A stretch of DNA of 64,000 nucleotides from Hamadaea tsunoensis DSM 44101 (GTDB taxonomy: Bacteria > Actinomycetota > Actinomycetes > Mycobacteriales > Micromonosporaceae), in contig NZ_AUAX01000023.1 in assembly GCF_000428945.1 (NCBI RefSeq), forward strand, positions 1 to 64,000, in the 5' to 3' direction. A model generated the notes under the pieces. The model searched no databases and was not told the origin of the DNA. It saw only the letters and a list, made by a program, of their open reading frames with translations. Position numbers and translations under genes: made by a program. This document shows, piece after piece, positions 23,834 to 32,400 of this stretch (position 1 is the stretch's first letter; every line of letters begins with the position of its first letter).

Positions 23834-25231
23834 TCAGACCGGGTTCCAGCCGTCCGTGCCGGCCAGGTACTTCTGCGGCGTGTAGTTCGCCGCCTGGCTG
23901 TCGGACAGCTGCGGCCGGTTGCCGTTCACCGTGGCACCCGAGCCGGTGTTCCGGTATTCGAGGAACCGGGCGTTCTGCCAGACCGCGTCGCCCATGTTCA
24001 CCCACGGCTGGGCGGTCTGGACCGTCGAGGAGAGGTTCGACTCCCGGTAGAGCACCTGGGCGCCCTGCCGCCACGGCCGGCCGAGCTGGGTCGTGTTCGC
24101 GACCGCGCCGGTGATCGTGGACTTGTAGATCAGGAAGCCGTAGGTGTGGGCGGCGTCCGTGCTCGCGGCGGTGATCGGACCGCCGGTCGTACGCTTCTCG
24201 TAGATCTGGCACGCGTTGAAGACCGCGATGCCGCCGCCGTAGATGAAGTCGACCGTCCCCTCGATGTAGGAGCTGACGAAGTAGACCCGGGCGGAGTTGT
24301 TCACCAGCAGCGTGTCCTGGTTGCTGAGCAGGCGTACGTTGCTGAAGGTGCCGCGGTCGACGTTGAGGTTCAGCGCCAGCGTCTGCACGCCGACCCCGTA
24401 GTCGTTCGAGATCGTCAGGTTCGTCGCCGTGAAGTCATGGCCGAACACCGTGACGGTCGCGCCGTTGTTGGCCGAACCGTCGGCCGCGGTGTGGTTGTTG
24501 ACGATCACGGTGTTGGCCGCCCCCGAACCCAGGCCCTGCAACGTGACGTAGGGCTTGTCGGTCGGCACCACCACGGACTCGCGGTAGGTGCCGGCCTTGA
24601 TCGTGATGATCCGCCGGGTCGTGTTGTTCGCCGGCACCGCGTCGATCGCCGCCTGGACGGTCCGGTAGGTCCCGGTGCCGTCCGACGCGACCGTCGCCGT
24701 GGCCGGCGTACCCGCGCCGACGAGGTTGAAGGCGATCTGCATCCGGGCGATGTCCGAGCAGGTCTCCTGCACGATCGGGTTGTTGCCGGCCGTCGAGCCG
24801 TCCTTGTCGCTCACGCACATTCCGGTGGCGACGCTCTTGACCTCGTACTTGCCCGCCGTCGCCGCCGAACCCGCGAAGGTCCACTGCTGGTTGGTCTGGC
24901 CCGACCCGCAGCCCCACTGCTGGAGTTGCAGGCCCGAGGTCGCCGCGCCCGAGGGGACGTCGACGCACATGCCGCTGCCGACGTTGACCAGGTTGAAGCC
25001 CGACCCCGAGGCGACGACCTTCCACTGCTGCCGGGTCGCCCCGGCCGAACAGGCCGCCTGGGTCAGCAGGGTGCCGCTGGCAGTGGACGAGTTCGGTACC
25101 TCGACGCACTTGCCGCTGGCACCCGGGACGAGCGTGTAGATGCTGCCCGCCACCGGGGTCGACGCGGCCGAGGCCGGTACGCCGACCAGGAACGAGGACA
25201 GCACCGCCACGATGAGGAATACACGGCGCAT
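23834..25231 (-). CDS. Secreted pectinesterase (CE8) with N-terminal ricin-type lectin domain
   Basis: A 465-aa secreted enzyme: Sec signal peptide 1-23 (ends ASAAS), ricin-type beta-trefoil about 28-165 (repeated QxW motifs such as TRQQW, TNQQW), and CE8 beta-helix about 180-465. Catalytic-site motifs are NQDTLLVN, IEGTVDFIYG (Asp nucleophile) and LGRPWR. It removes methyl esters from pectin, preparing it for lyases. It starts 3 nt after the stop of the pectate lyase gene, so they form an operon. The lectin domain is closely similar to that of the lyase. Confidence 0.93.
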   Translation of the reverse strand: MRRVFLIVAVLSSFLVGVPASAASTPVAGSIYTLVPGASGKCVEVPNSSTASGTLLTQAACSAGATRQQWKVVASGSGFNLVNVGSGMCVDVPSGAATSGLQLQQWGCGSGQTNQQWTFAGSAATAGKYEVKSVATGMCVSDKDGSTAGNNPIVQETCSDIARMQIAFNLVGAGTPATATVASDGTGTYRTVQAAIDAVPANNTTRRIITIKAGTYRESVVVPTDKPYVTLQGLGSGAANTVIVNNHTAADGSANNGATVTVFGHDFTATNLTISNDYGVGVQTLALNLNVDRGTFSNVRLLSNQDTLLVNNSARVYFVSSYIEGTVDFIYGGGIAVFNACQIYEKRTTGGPITAASTDAAHTYGFLIYKSTITGAVANTTQLGRPWRQGAQVLYRESNLSSTVQTAQPWVNMGDAVWQNARFLEYRNTGSGATVNGNRPQLSDSQAANYTPQKYLAGTDGWNPV

Positions 25232-25234
25232 GAC

Positions 25235-26674
25235 TCACACTCCGATCGACGACTGCGGGCCGGCGTACGCCTTGACCAGACCGGGAACCGCACTGGCCGC
25301 GTCCAGCGTGTACGCGTAGAAGCTCGACGGGTTGAACGCCGTCCCGTTCGTCTGCGCCTTGCCGGTGCAGTTGACCAGGATGCTGCCGCGCTGAACGAGC
25401 TGCGCGGCCGTCGTGTCCGGGTAGTAGGGGTTGTTGACGTTCTCGAAGTAGCTGTTCTCCAGCACCATCTTCGTCGAGCCGCGCGCCAGGTTGCCGTACG
25501 ACGTGACGTTCTGCAGGTAGTTGTTGTACAGGTGCGCGTACGCGACGTTGTCCACGCTGGGGTTGCGCTGGTTGGTGTCGTGGATCCAGTTGTGGTGGAT
25601 GGTCATCCGGGCCGTCACGTTGTCGGTCCAGCCGATGCCGAACGTCTTGTTGTGATCGGACAGGACGGTCCACGACACGGTCAGGTACGTGGTGTCCTTA
25701 CGGCTGTCGATCTCACCGTCGTTGGTGTGCGTGATCAGGTCGTGGTCGATCCACACGTGGTCGGCCGTGTCCATCTGGATGCCGTCGTAGTCGTAGACCT
25801 TGTCGTCCGGGTCGTCGTCGGGCATCTCGGTCTCGCCGATGGTCAGGTTCCGGATGATCACGTTGTGCACGCCGGTCCCCAGGAAGATCCCGCCGTGCAC
25901 GATCTTTCCGGCGGTGCCGACCCCGATGAGCGTCTTGTTCGACGTCACGGGGATCTCGTAACCCATGGTCGGCACGGTGATCGCCGTACTGATCCGGATC
26001 ACGTACGCCGCCGACGCGGTCGCGTACTTGAGCAGGTCGGCGTAGGTCGACACGGTGACGGTGGTGCCGCCCGCACCGCCGGTCGTGCCGGTCGCGAACC
26101 CGTCCGCCACGTCCGACCACGGATGCGCCGGCGCCCCGCTGACCAGGTTGAACGACCACTGCATCCGCGCGATGTCCGCACAGGTCTCCTGGACGATCGG
26201 ATTGTTGCCCGCCGTCGAGCCGTCCTTGTCGCTCACGCACATCGCGGTCGCGGCACTGATGACCCGGTACTTGCCGGCCGCCGCCGCCGAGGCAGCGAAC
26301 GTCCACTCCTGATTGGTCTTGCCCGCGCCGCAGTTCCACTGCTGCAGTTGCAGACCGGAGGTCGCGGTGCCGGACGGCACGTCGACGCACTTGCCGCTGT
26401 TGACGTTCACCAGGTTGTAGCCGGAACCCGAGGCGACGACCTTCCACTGCTGGCGGGTCGCCCCGGCCGCGCAGGCCGCCTGGGTGAGCAGGGCGCCGCT
26501 GGCCGTGGAGTCGGCGGGGACCTCGACGCACTTGCCGCTGGCACCCGCGGCAAGGGTGTAGACCGCGCCGGCCGACGGCGTACTGGCCGCGGCCGAGGGG
26601 AGCGCCGACATCGCGACCACCCCCGCGGAGATCGCGAAGAGGAGGGCGGCGCCGCCCCGTAGGACACGAGACAT
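25235..26674 (-). CDS. Secreted pectate lyase (PL1) with N-terminal ricin-type lectin domain
   Basis: A 479-aa secreted enzyme: signal peptide about 1-30, ricin-type lectin about 35-165, PL1 beta-helix from about 175. Family motifs are VWIDHDLITHTNDGEIDSRK (calcium-binding Asp residues) and HDTNQRNPSV with the catalytic Arg. It cleaves de-esterified polygalacturonate by beta-elimination. The ATG at 26674 matches the start of the signal peptide; a longer reading adds a non-signal extension. It is the first gene of the two-gene pectinase operon and is divergent from the sigma-lyase fusion, its likely regulator (inference). Confidence 0.93.
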   Translation of the reverse strand: MSRVLRGGAALLFAISAGVVAMSALPSAAASTPSAGAVYTLAAGASGKCVEVPADSTASGALLTQAACAAGATRQQWKVVASGSGYNLVNVNSGKCVDVPSGTATSGLQLQQWNCGAGKTNQEWTFAASAAAAGKYRVISAATAMCVSDKDGSTAGNNPIVQETCADIARMQWSFNLVSGAPAHPWSDVADGFATGTTGGAGGTTVTVSTYADLLKYATASAAYVIRISTAITVPTMGYEIPVTSNKTLIGVGTAGKIVHGGIFLGTGVHNVIIRNLTIGETEMPDDDPDDKVYDYDGIQMDTADHVWIDHDLITHTNDGEIDSRKDTTYLTVSWTVLSDHNKTFGIGWTDNVTARMTIHHNWIHDTNQRNPSVDNVAYAHLYNNYLQNVTSYGNLARGSTKMVLENSYFENVNNPYYPDTTAAQLVQRGSILVNCTGKAQTNGTAFNPSSFYAYTLDAASAVPGLVKAYAGPQSSIGV

Positions 26675-26783
26675 GGAAATGCCTTTCTGCCCATGGTCGC
26701 CACGAACCACGAGCTCACGAGGACGGACCCGGTGGGCGCCGGGCCACAGCGTTCGCTGCCTCTGGTAGACGGATCGAAATACG

Positions 26784-26802
26784 GTCGAATAACAGGTTCG
26801 AC
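26784..26802. promoter_or_regulatory. Inverted repeat in the divergent pectin promoter region
   Basis: gtcgaa (26784-26789) and ttcgac (26797-26802) flank 7 nt, between the pectate lyase and sigma-fusion genes. A third related gacgaac follows. It may be a repressor operator or part of ECF-type promoters, whose -35 elements often contain AAC; I could not place a convincing -35/-10 pair. Confidence 0.4.
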
Positions 26803-26874
26803 GGACGAACTTCTTTACAGCCGTTTCGCGACCGTGTCAGGATGTCCCGCGTTCCGTCCCTAAGAAGGTTGCCG

Positions 26875-28980
26875 ATGAAGCCCACCGCTTCCGGCGTACA
26901 CCTGGTGAACGCCGCGCAGGCCGGCGACCAGCAGGCGCTGGAGTCCCTGATCTCCGCCCACCTGCCGTTGATCTACAACGTCGTGGGCCGGGCGCTCCAG
27001 GGCCACCCGGACACCGACGACGTGGTCCAGGAGACCATGATCCGAGCGGTGGCCGCGCTGCCCCGGCTGCGCGACCCCGACCGGTTCCGCTCGTGGCTGG
27101 TCGCGATAGCGATCCGCCAGACCCAGGAGCGCGGCCGGGCCCGCGGCGCCGCCCTCGCCCGCCAGCTGCCGCTCGACGAATGGCCCGAACCCGCCGACCC
27201 CACCGCCGACCCCGCAGGCGAGACCGTCGCCCGCGTGGGCCTGTCCGCCCAGCGCCGCGCGATCGCCGCGGCCACCCGCCTGCTCACGCCGAGCGACCGG
27301 CAACTGCTCGCGCTGTGGTGGCAGGAGGTCGGCGGCGTGCTGTCCCGCGCCGAACTCGCGTCCGCCCTCGGCATCAGCCAGGGACACGCCGCCGTACGCG
27401 TCCAGCGCATGAAGGCCGACCTCGAACTGGCCCGAGCCGTGGTACGCGCCTGGCGGGCCGCCCCGCGCTGCGCGACGCTGACGGAGCTGGCGCCCGGCCG
27501 CTCGAACCCGCTGCGCCGCCTGGGCCGCCACGTCCGCGACTGTCCTGAGTGCAGGCTGGCCGACGAGCCCCTCGTCCCCGCCGAACGCCTGCTCACCGGC
27601 GCCGTCGCGCTGCCGGTGCCCGCCCTGCTCGCGGCCAAGCTGACCGGCCTGACCGTGCCGGCCGCCGCCGGCCTGCGCCGCTTCCTGGGCTACCTGAACC
27701 TGAAGACGGCCGCCGTCGGCTCGACCGTCCTCGCCGCCGGGGCGACCGCGTTCGCCTTCGCGGTCTACTACCTGCCCCCCGAACCGCCCGCCACCATGAC
27801 CGTCGCCCCGCCCCGCGCCTCGGCGGCCGTCGACGTCACCCAGTCCCCGGTGACCGCGAGCCCGTCGGCGGTCCCGTCCCCGTCCCTGGCAGCCGCCGCG
27901 CGCGCGGACATCTTCCTGGCCCCCGACGGCGACGACGCGAACCCCGGCACCATGTCCGCCCCCGTCGCCACGCTCGGCCGCGCCGCCGCCATCGTCCGGC
28001 CAGGACAGACCATCGCCGTACGCGGCGGCACCTACCGCCCGACGACCCCGGTCACCATCACCACCAGCGGTACGCCTTCCCAGCGCATCACCCTCACCAA
28101 CTACCCCGGTGAACAGCCGGTGTTCGACGCCTCCGGCCTCCGGTCCAACCAGTGGTTCGTGACCCAGCGCGCGTCCTACTGGACCGTCCAGGGCCTCACC
28201 GTCACCGGCGCCCCGACGTACCCGTTCGTCTGCGTCTCCTGCGCGCACAACGTCTACAAGCGACTGTCCATACACGACAACGGAGCCACCGGACTCGTCC
28301 TGCGCGGCGCGGACACTTCCGCCAACTCCGTACTGGACAGCGACTTCCACGACAACCACGACGACGCGGCCCACGGCGCCAACGCCGACGGCCTCGCCTT
28401 CAAGGACGGCACCGGCACCGGCAACCTCGTCCGCGGCGTCCGCGCGTACGCCAACGCCGACGACGGGATCGACCTGTCCGGCTTCGCCTCACCGGTGACG
28501 ATCACGCACTCGTGGGCGTACGGCAACGGGGTCAACCGCTGGAACCTGACCGACTTCGCCGGGGCCGGCACCGGCTTCAAACTCGGCGGCGGCGACCCTC
28601 CCCCACCGGTCGCGCACGTCATCACCGACAGCGCCGCCTGGGACAACCGCAGCTTCGGCTTCACCGAGCAGAACAACCGCGGGCCGATCGTCGTCACGGG
28701 GAACACCGCGTGGCGCAACGGATCCGACGGATTCGCCTTCTGGTACTCGACGGCCGTCCTGCGCGACAACCTGGCCCTCGCCAACCAGCGCGACGACAAC
28801 CGGGGGGACGCGACCCAGGAGGCCGGCAACTCCTGGAACCAGTCCGGCTGGACGACAGGATTGTTCCGCAGCACGGACTCGCGTACGGCGGAGGGGCCAC
28901 GGCCGGCGGACTGGAAACTGCCCGACTCCACGTTCCTGATGACCCGCAGATCCGGCCCCGGCGCCACCATGACCCCATGA
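26875..28980 (+). CDS. ECF sigma factor fused to zinc-finger, membrane helix and PL9-type pectate lyase domain
   Basis: A 701-aa fusion. Sigma region 2 is about 10-85 (DTDDVVQETMIRAV, FRSWLVAIAIRQ), region 4 about 120-190 (ASALGISQGHAAVRVQRMK). Then an anti-sigma-like zinc motif HVRDCPEC (H219, C223, C226), one membrane helix (278-300), a Pro/Ser/Thr linker (301-343), and an outside right-handed beta-helix (345-701). The latter opens with the PL9 block DGDDANPGTMSAPVATLGRA and keeps NADGLAFK (K510, candidate catalytic base) and DDGID (529-533, candidate calcium site). AAGAAGG precedes the ATG at 26875; an ATG at 26842 lacks this. It is divergent from two pectinase genes, suggesting a pectin sensor that controls them (inference). 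Confidence 0.88.
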   Translation: MKPTASGVHLVNAAQAGDQQALESLISAHLPLIYNVVGRALQGHPDTDDVVQETMIRAVAALPRLRDPDRFRSWLVAIAIRQTQERGRARGAALARQLPLDEWPEPADPTADPAGETVARVGLSAQRRAIAAATRLLTPSDRQLLALWWQEVGGVLSRAELASALGISQGHAAVRVQRMKADLELARAVVRAWRAAPRCATLTELAPGRSNPLRRLGRHVRDCPECRLADEPLVPAERLLTGAVALPVPALLAAKLTGLTVPAAAGLRRFLGYLNLKTAAVGSTVLAAGATAFAFAVYYLPPEPPATMTVAPPRASAAVDVTQSPVTASPSAVPSPSLAAAARADIFLAPDGDDANPGTMSAPVATLGRAAAIVRPGQTIAVRGGTYRPTTPVTITTSGTPSQRITLTNYPGEQPVFDASGLRSNQWFVTQRASYWTVQGLTVTGAPTYPFVCVSCAHNVYKRLSIHDNGATGLVLRGADTSANSVLDSDFHDNHDDAAHGANADGLAFKDGTGTGNLVRGVRAYANADDGIDLSGFASPVTITHSWAYGNGVNRWNLTDFAGAGTGFKLGGGDPPPPVAHVITDSAAWDNRSFGFTEQNNRGPIVVTGNTAWRNGSDGFAFWYSTAVLRDNLALANQRDDNRGDATQEAGNSWNQSGWTTGLFRSTDSRTAEGPRPADWKLPDSTFLMTRRSGPGATMTP

Positions 28981-29018
28981 CCTCCTCATCTTCACGATCA
29001 AATGCAAGATCAATTTCA

Positions 29019-29116
29019 TGTCCCGGGTTCGTCGATCTCACCTCCGCTCCTCGCGCGGGAGACCGTTCCGGCGCTGGGGCGCCTCCACTGCCAGGTGAGT
29101 GGGGCGAAGCATCGTC
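29019..29116 (-). repeat. Structured intergenic element, copy A5 (reference copy)
   Basis: About 98 nt, starting 38 nt after the sigma-fusion stop. In the sense of that transcript: AAGATCAATTTCATG, then tcccgggttcgtcgatctca, cctccgctcctcgcgcggga, gaccgttcc, a stem ggcgctggggcgcc, and ctccactgccaggtgagtgg, which can fold on itself. The block tcacctcc equals the anti-Shine-Dalgarno core of 16S rRNA. Four of five copies have this orientation relative to the nearest stop codon. Confidence 0.85.
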
Positions 29117-29162
29117 CGCCGCGGTTCGGCGGCGGCCCACGCGGCTGCCGCCGATCGTCCAC

Positions 29163-29327
29163 CCTCGGAACTTTGTCGCGACTGTCCGATTCGACGACGG
29201 CCCGGCCTTGATCATGTGATGCATATACGTCGAAAACCCCGGGCCGGCGACATATATGCATCACATGATCAAGCGGGCCGCTCGATCGGCGTTCCCCCAT
29301 AACGGATAGTCGCGACAAAGTCCGAGG
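29163..29327. repeat. Nested inverted repeat, outer TTTGTCGCGAC and inner GATC arms
   Basis: The outer arms 29163-29188 and 29303-29327 (cctcggaactttgtcgcgac and complement) differ by one indel and one substitution. The inner arms 29207-29227 and 29253-29273 (cttgatcatgtgatgcatat plus a) are perfect over 21 bp. The outer motif is shared with the 40-kb island. Confidence 0.9.
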
Positions 29328-29421
29328 CAACCGGGTGGCCGCCCGCCTCCGATGTGCCGTTGTCGGCAAGAACGGCGGAAGGGCCGACCACCCCTGAAGC
29401 GTCCTAGGTTGATAGGAGGGT

Positions 29422-29450
29422 GGCCCGGCCGTCCGAAGACGGGCCGGGCC
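29422..29450 (-). terminator. Terminator-like hairpin after the 1018-aa secreted protein gene
   Basis: ggcccggccgtc (29422-29433) pairs with gacgggccgggcc (29438-29450) with one bulged base and a 4-nt loop, 18 nt past the stop at 29469 on the minus strand. Confidence 0.7.
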
Positions 29451-29468
29451 GGATTGTGCGGATCAGGA

Positions 29469-32400
29469 TCAGGCGTGGCGGACGAAGGCGTCGGCGAGGG
29501 TCAGGTCCTCCATGATCGCCAGTACGTCGGGCATCCCTTCCGTGTAGACGCCCGTCGCCAGCTCCAGCGAGTGCTGGTCGAACCGGGTCGACAGCACGTC
29601 GGCCCGCAGGTTCGCGATGCCGAGCAGGCAGTCCCCGACCGGGTCACCGGTGTAGCCGGGCGGCGTACCGTCGCACTGCAACGGGATCGTGTACTGGTTG
29701 GCGCGCGGGTTGACGATCGGCGTACCGGGGGCGCAGGCGCCGCCGGGTCCGGTCGTCGCACAACCAGCGTAGTTCGCCTGGGCCTGGCGGAACGAGTCGC
29801 CGAGCATGTTGCGCCCGTCGAGGTCGACCGGCAGGCGTTCGGCCCCGTCGGTGAGCAGGCCGAGCATCTCGTCCTGGCTCAGGGCCTTGGCGAAGCCGAG
29901 CTGGGTGTACGCCTGCACCAGCGCCACGATCCTGCTCAGCCGCTCGTTCGTCGCGAACAGCGCGGAGTGCGGGTCGTTGAGGGCGGCGACGACCTTGTCG
30001 TAGTACGCCTTCTGCAGCCCGGTCAGGTACTCGTTCATCCGGTCCCGGGCGGTCAGCGGCACGTTCCAGTCGGTCTGCATCAACGCCGAGTTGGTGAACC
30101 CGGTCAGGTACGTGCTGTCCCACTTGTTCAGGTAGTACGTGATGTTGTTGCAGAAGCCGCCGGGCGCGCCGGTCAGGTACTGCCGGCAGGTCTCACCGAG
30201 GTTCCAGGTCATGCTCCAGCTGCGGTAGTCCCGGTCCTGGTTGCCCCAGTGCACCAGGATGCGCACGACGATGTTCATGTCGGCGTACGTGTGGTGCCAT
30301 TTGACGTCGTCGAACTCCTCCACGTTGGCGAAGCTCGCCGAGTAGCAGAGCTTGATCGTCGGCTGGTCCGGGTGCGCGTACTTCGCGAGGTACAGCGTGT
30401 CCGGGGTCTGCGTGATGGAGGCGGTGGACGGTCGCGTGATCGTCGGCTGGCCGGGGGTGCCCGCGCACGGTCCGATCTTGGCGGTGTCGGTCATCCGGAG
30501 CGACGCGTCGATCTGCTGGTCGCCGTTGCCGAACACGTTGAAGGTCTTCCCGCCCGGGTTGGCGCCGCGGATGTTCCCGAGTTCGGTCGAGTACGCCCGC
30601 ATCGCGTTCTTGTAGTCGTTCATGATGTTCGTGTAGAGCACGTTCGTACGCCGCCCGGCCGAGTCCGGTGTGGACAGCGGGATGCTGAACCGGGTCGAGC
30701 GGTCGATGATGCCCTGTCCCGCTCCGAGGATCTCGATGGTGCGGTTCTGGTTGACGCGAGCGGCGTAGCCCGGGTTCTCGGCCACGAGGCGGGCGTATCC
30801 GCGGGCGGCCACCGTCCACGGGACCGCGTCCGCGACCGTGTCGGGCAGGACCACCGGCGACGTGCCGTAGTTCTGGCCGGCGTACCAGTCGAGGTAGTTG
30901 ATCGCACCCTTGGCGCCGTAGGTCGTCAGCACCGACCGCGGATCGAGGTTCTTGTAGGAGGTCGGGTTCGGGCCGGCATAGGGGTCGGACTTCGCGGTCG
31001 TCGCCGCCATCAGGTTGAGCGGGCCCTCGTACTTCTGGTACTCGGTGTACGTCGGGATCGGCTCGCCGTAGGTGTCCTGGTGCCCGACACCGTCGTTGAT
31101 CGCCCCCATGACCGGGTTCAGGCCGCCCGCACGAAGGGCCGCCATGATCGCCTCGCCCCAGTTGTCGATCGAGGTGTTCATGTGGTACAGGTCGGCCGAG
31201 ATGTCGGCCAGTTGCCCGAGCGTCGCGTGCTGCAGCGCCACGACCTGGTCGAACCGGTCGAGCATCGACGCGTACATGACGGTGAGGGCATGATCGACCC
31301 GGTCGAACCGCGAGTTCATCGTGTTCGAGAGCTGGGTGACCTGGTCACGCAGCTTGTGGATCTCGTTCATGAGCATCTGGTCCGGGGTGGGTCCGTCGAG
31401 GAAGACGGGCAGCAGTGCCCCGATCGCGCCGACGATGTTGCCGGTGAGGGCGACGGTGCTCATCGAGGTGAGCGCCTGGCCCAGGCTGAAGCCGGCGATC
31501 GACGGGATGTACTTGTTGATCGCGGTCGCGATCTGCACGGCCGCCTTGCCGACCCCCGCCGCGATCCGGCTGGACTTGGCGTCGACGAAGCCGAGCGCCT
31601 TGGCCAGCACCTCGATTCCCACCCCGAAGCCGTCGATGACCTGCTGACGGGCGGCCGCCGCGGCCTTGGCGTCGTTGAAGGGAGTCGGGGTGGTGGGCCG
31701 GTTGCCGGTGCTCACCGCCGGGTAGGTGGCGCTGATGTCGTGCGCCGAGGTGATGAGCTGCTCGTTCTGCGTCTCGATGTGCTGGACGGCCGAGAGGATC
31801 TGGGCCTTCGCCTCCGCGATGTACGCGTCGGTGTTCATCTGGTGGTCCAGCAGCGCGCCCACGTTCATGTAGGTCCCGATGACCGGATCCGCGGCGAGCT
31901 GGTCGAGCGACGCGGTGGACATGACGCCCAGTCGCGCGCCGAAGTCGCCGTCCCACGCGGCCGCGAAGGTGCTGTCGGTCGCGGCCCGGCCGGTGATCCG
32001 GTTCCAGATCAGGTCCTGCACCGGGTACCAGCGCTGGAACTGGTCGTAGGAGAACTGCGCGGTCGTGACCTGGTTGATCCGGTCCCCGTACGCCTTCCCG
32101 ACCGGGCTGACGACGACGTCCAGCAGCTCCTTCATCACCGGCGCGGCGATGGCCGCCTCCGGGCTCAGGGCCAGCATGTTCAGCACGTGCGGCAGCGCCT
32201 CATAGGTCTGCAGCGCGAAATCCGTACCCTGCAGGTGACCGTCGTACCACTGGCTCATCACCGCCGCGTGATTGTGGATGTCGGCCACGGACTTGTCCGG
32301 ATATCGCTGACGGTAGCCGAGCATCTCCGCGCTCAGGACCAGATCCTTCAACCCCTGCGAGCCGCTCGTGTGCAGGCGTACCGAGGCGACGAAGAGCTGG

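Larger units (their letters stand above)
28981..29468. other. 488-bp convergent intergenic region
   Basis: No gene. It contains the paired boxes gatcaa at 28996-29001 and 29009-29014, element copy A5 (29019-29116), a nested inverted repeat (29163-29327), and a GC-rich terminator serving the minus-strand gene that ends at 29469. Confidence 0.85.

Noticed and set aside
23693-26662. Plus-strand open frame of about 990 codons
   Set aside because: Antisense to the pectinesterase and pectate lyase genes; only Arg/Gly/Asp-rich sequence, no motif.
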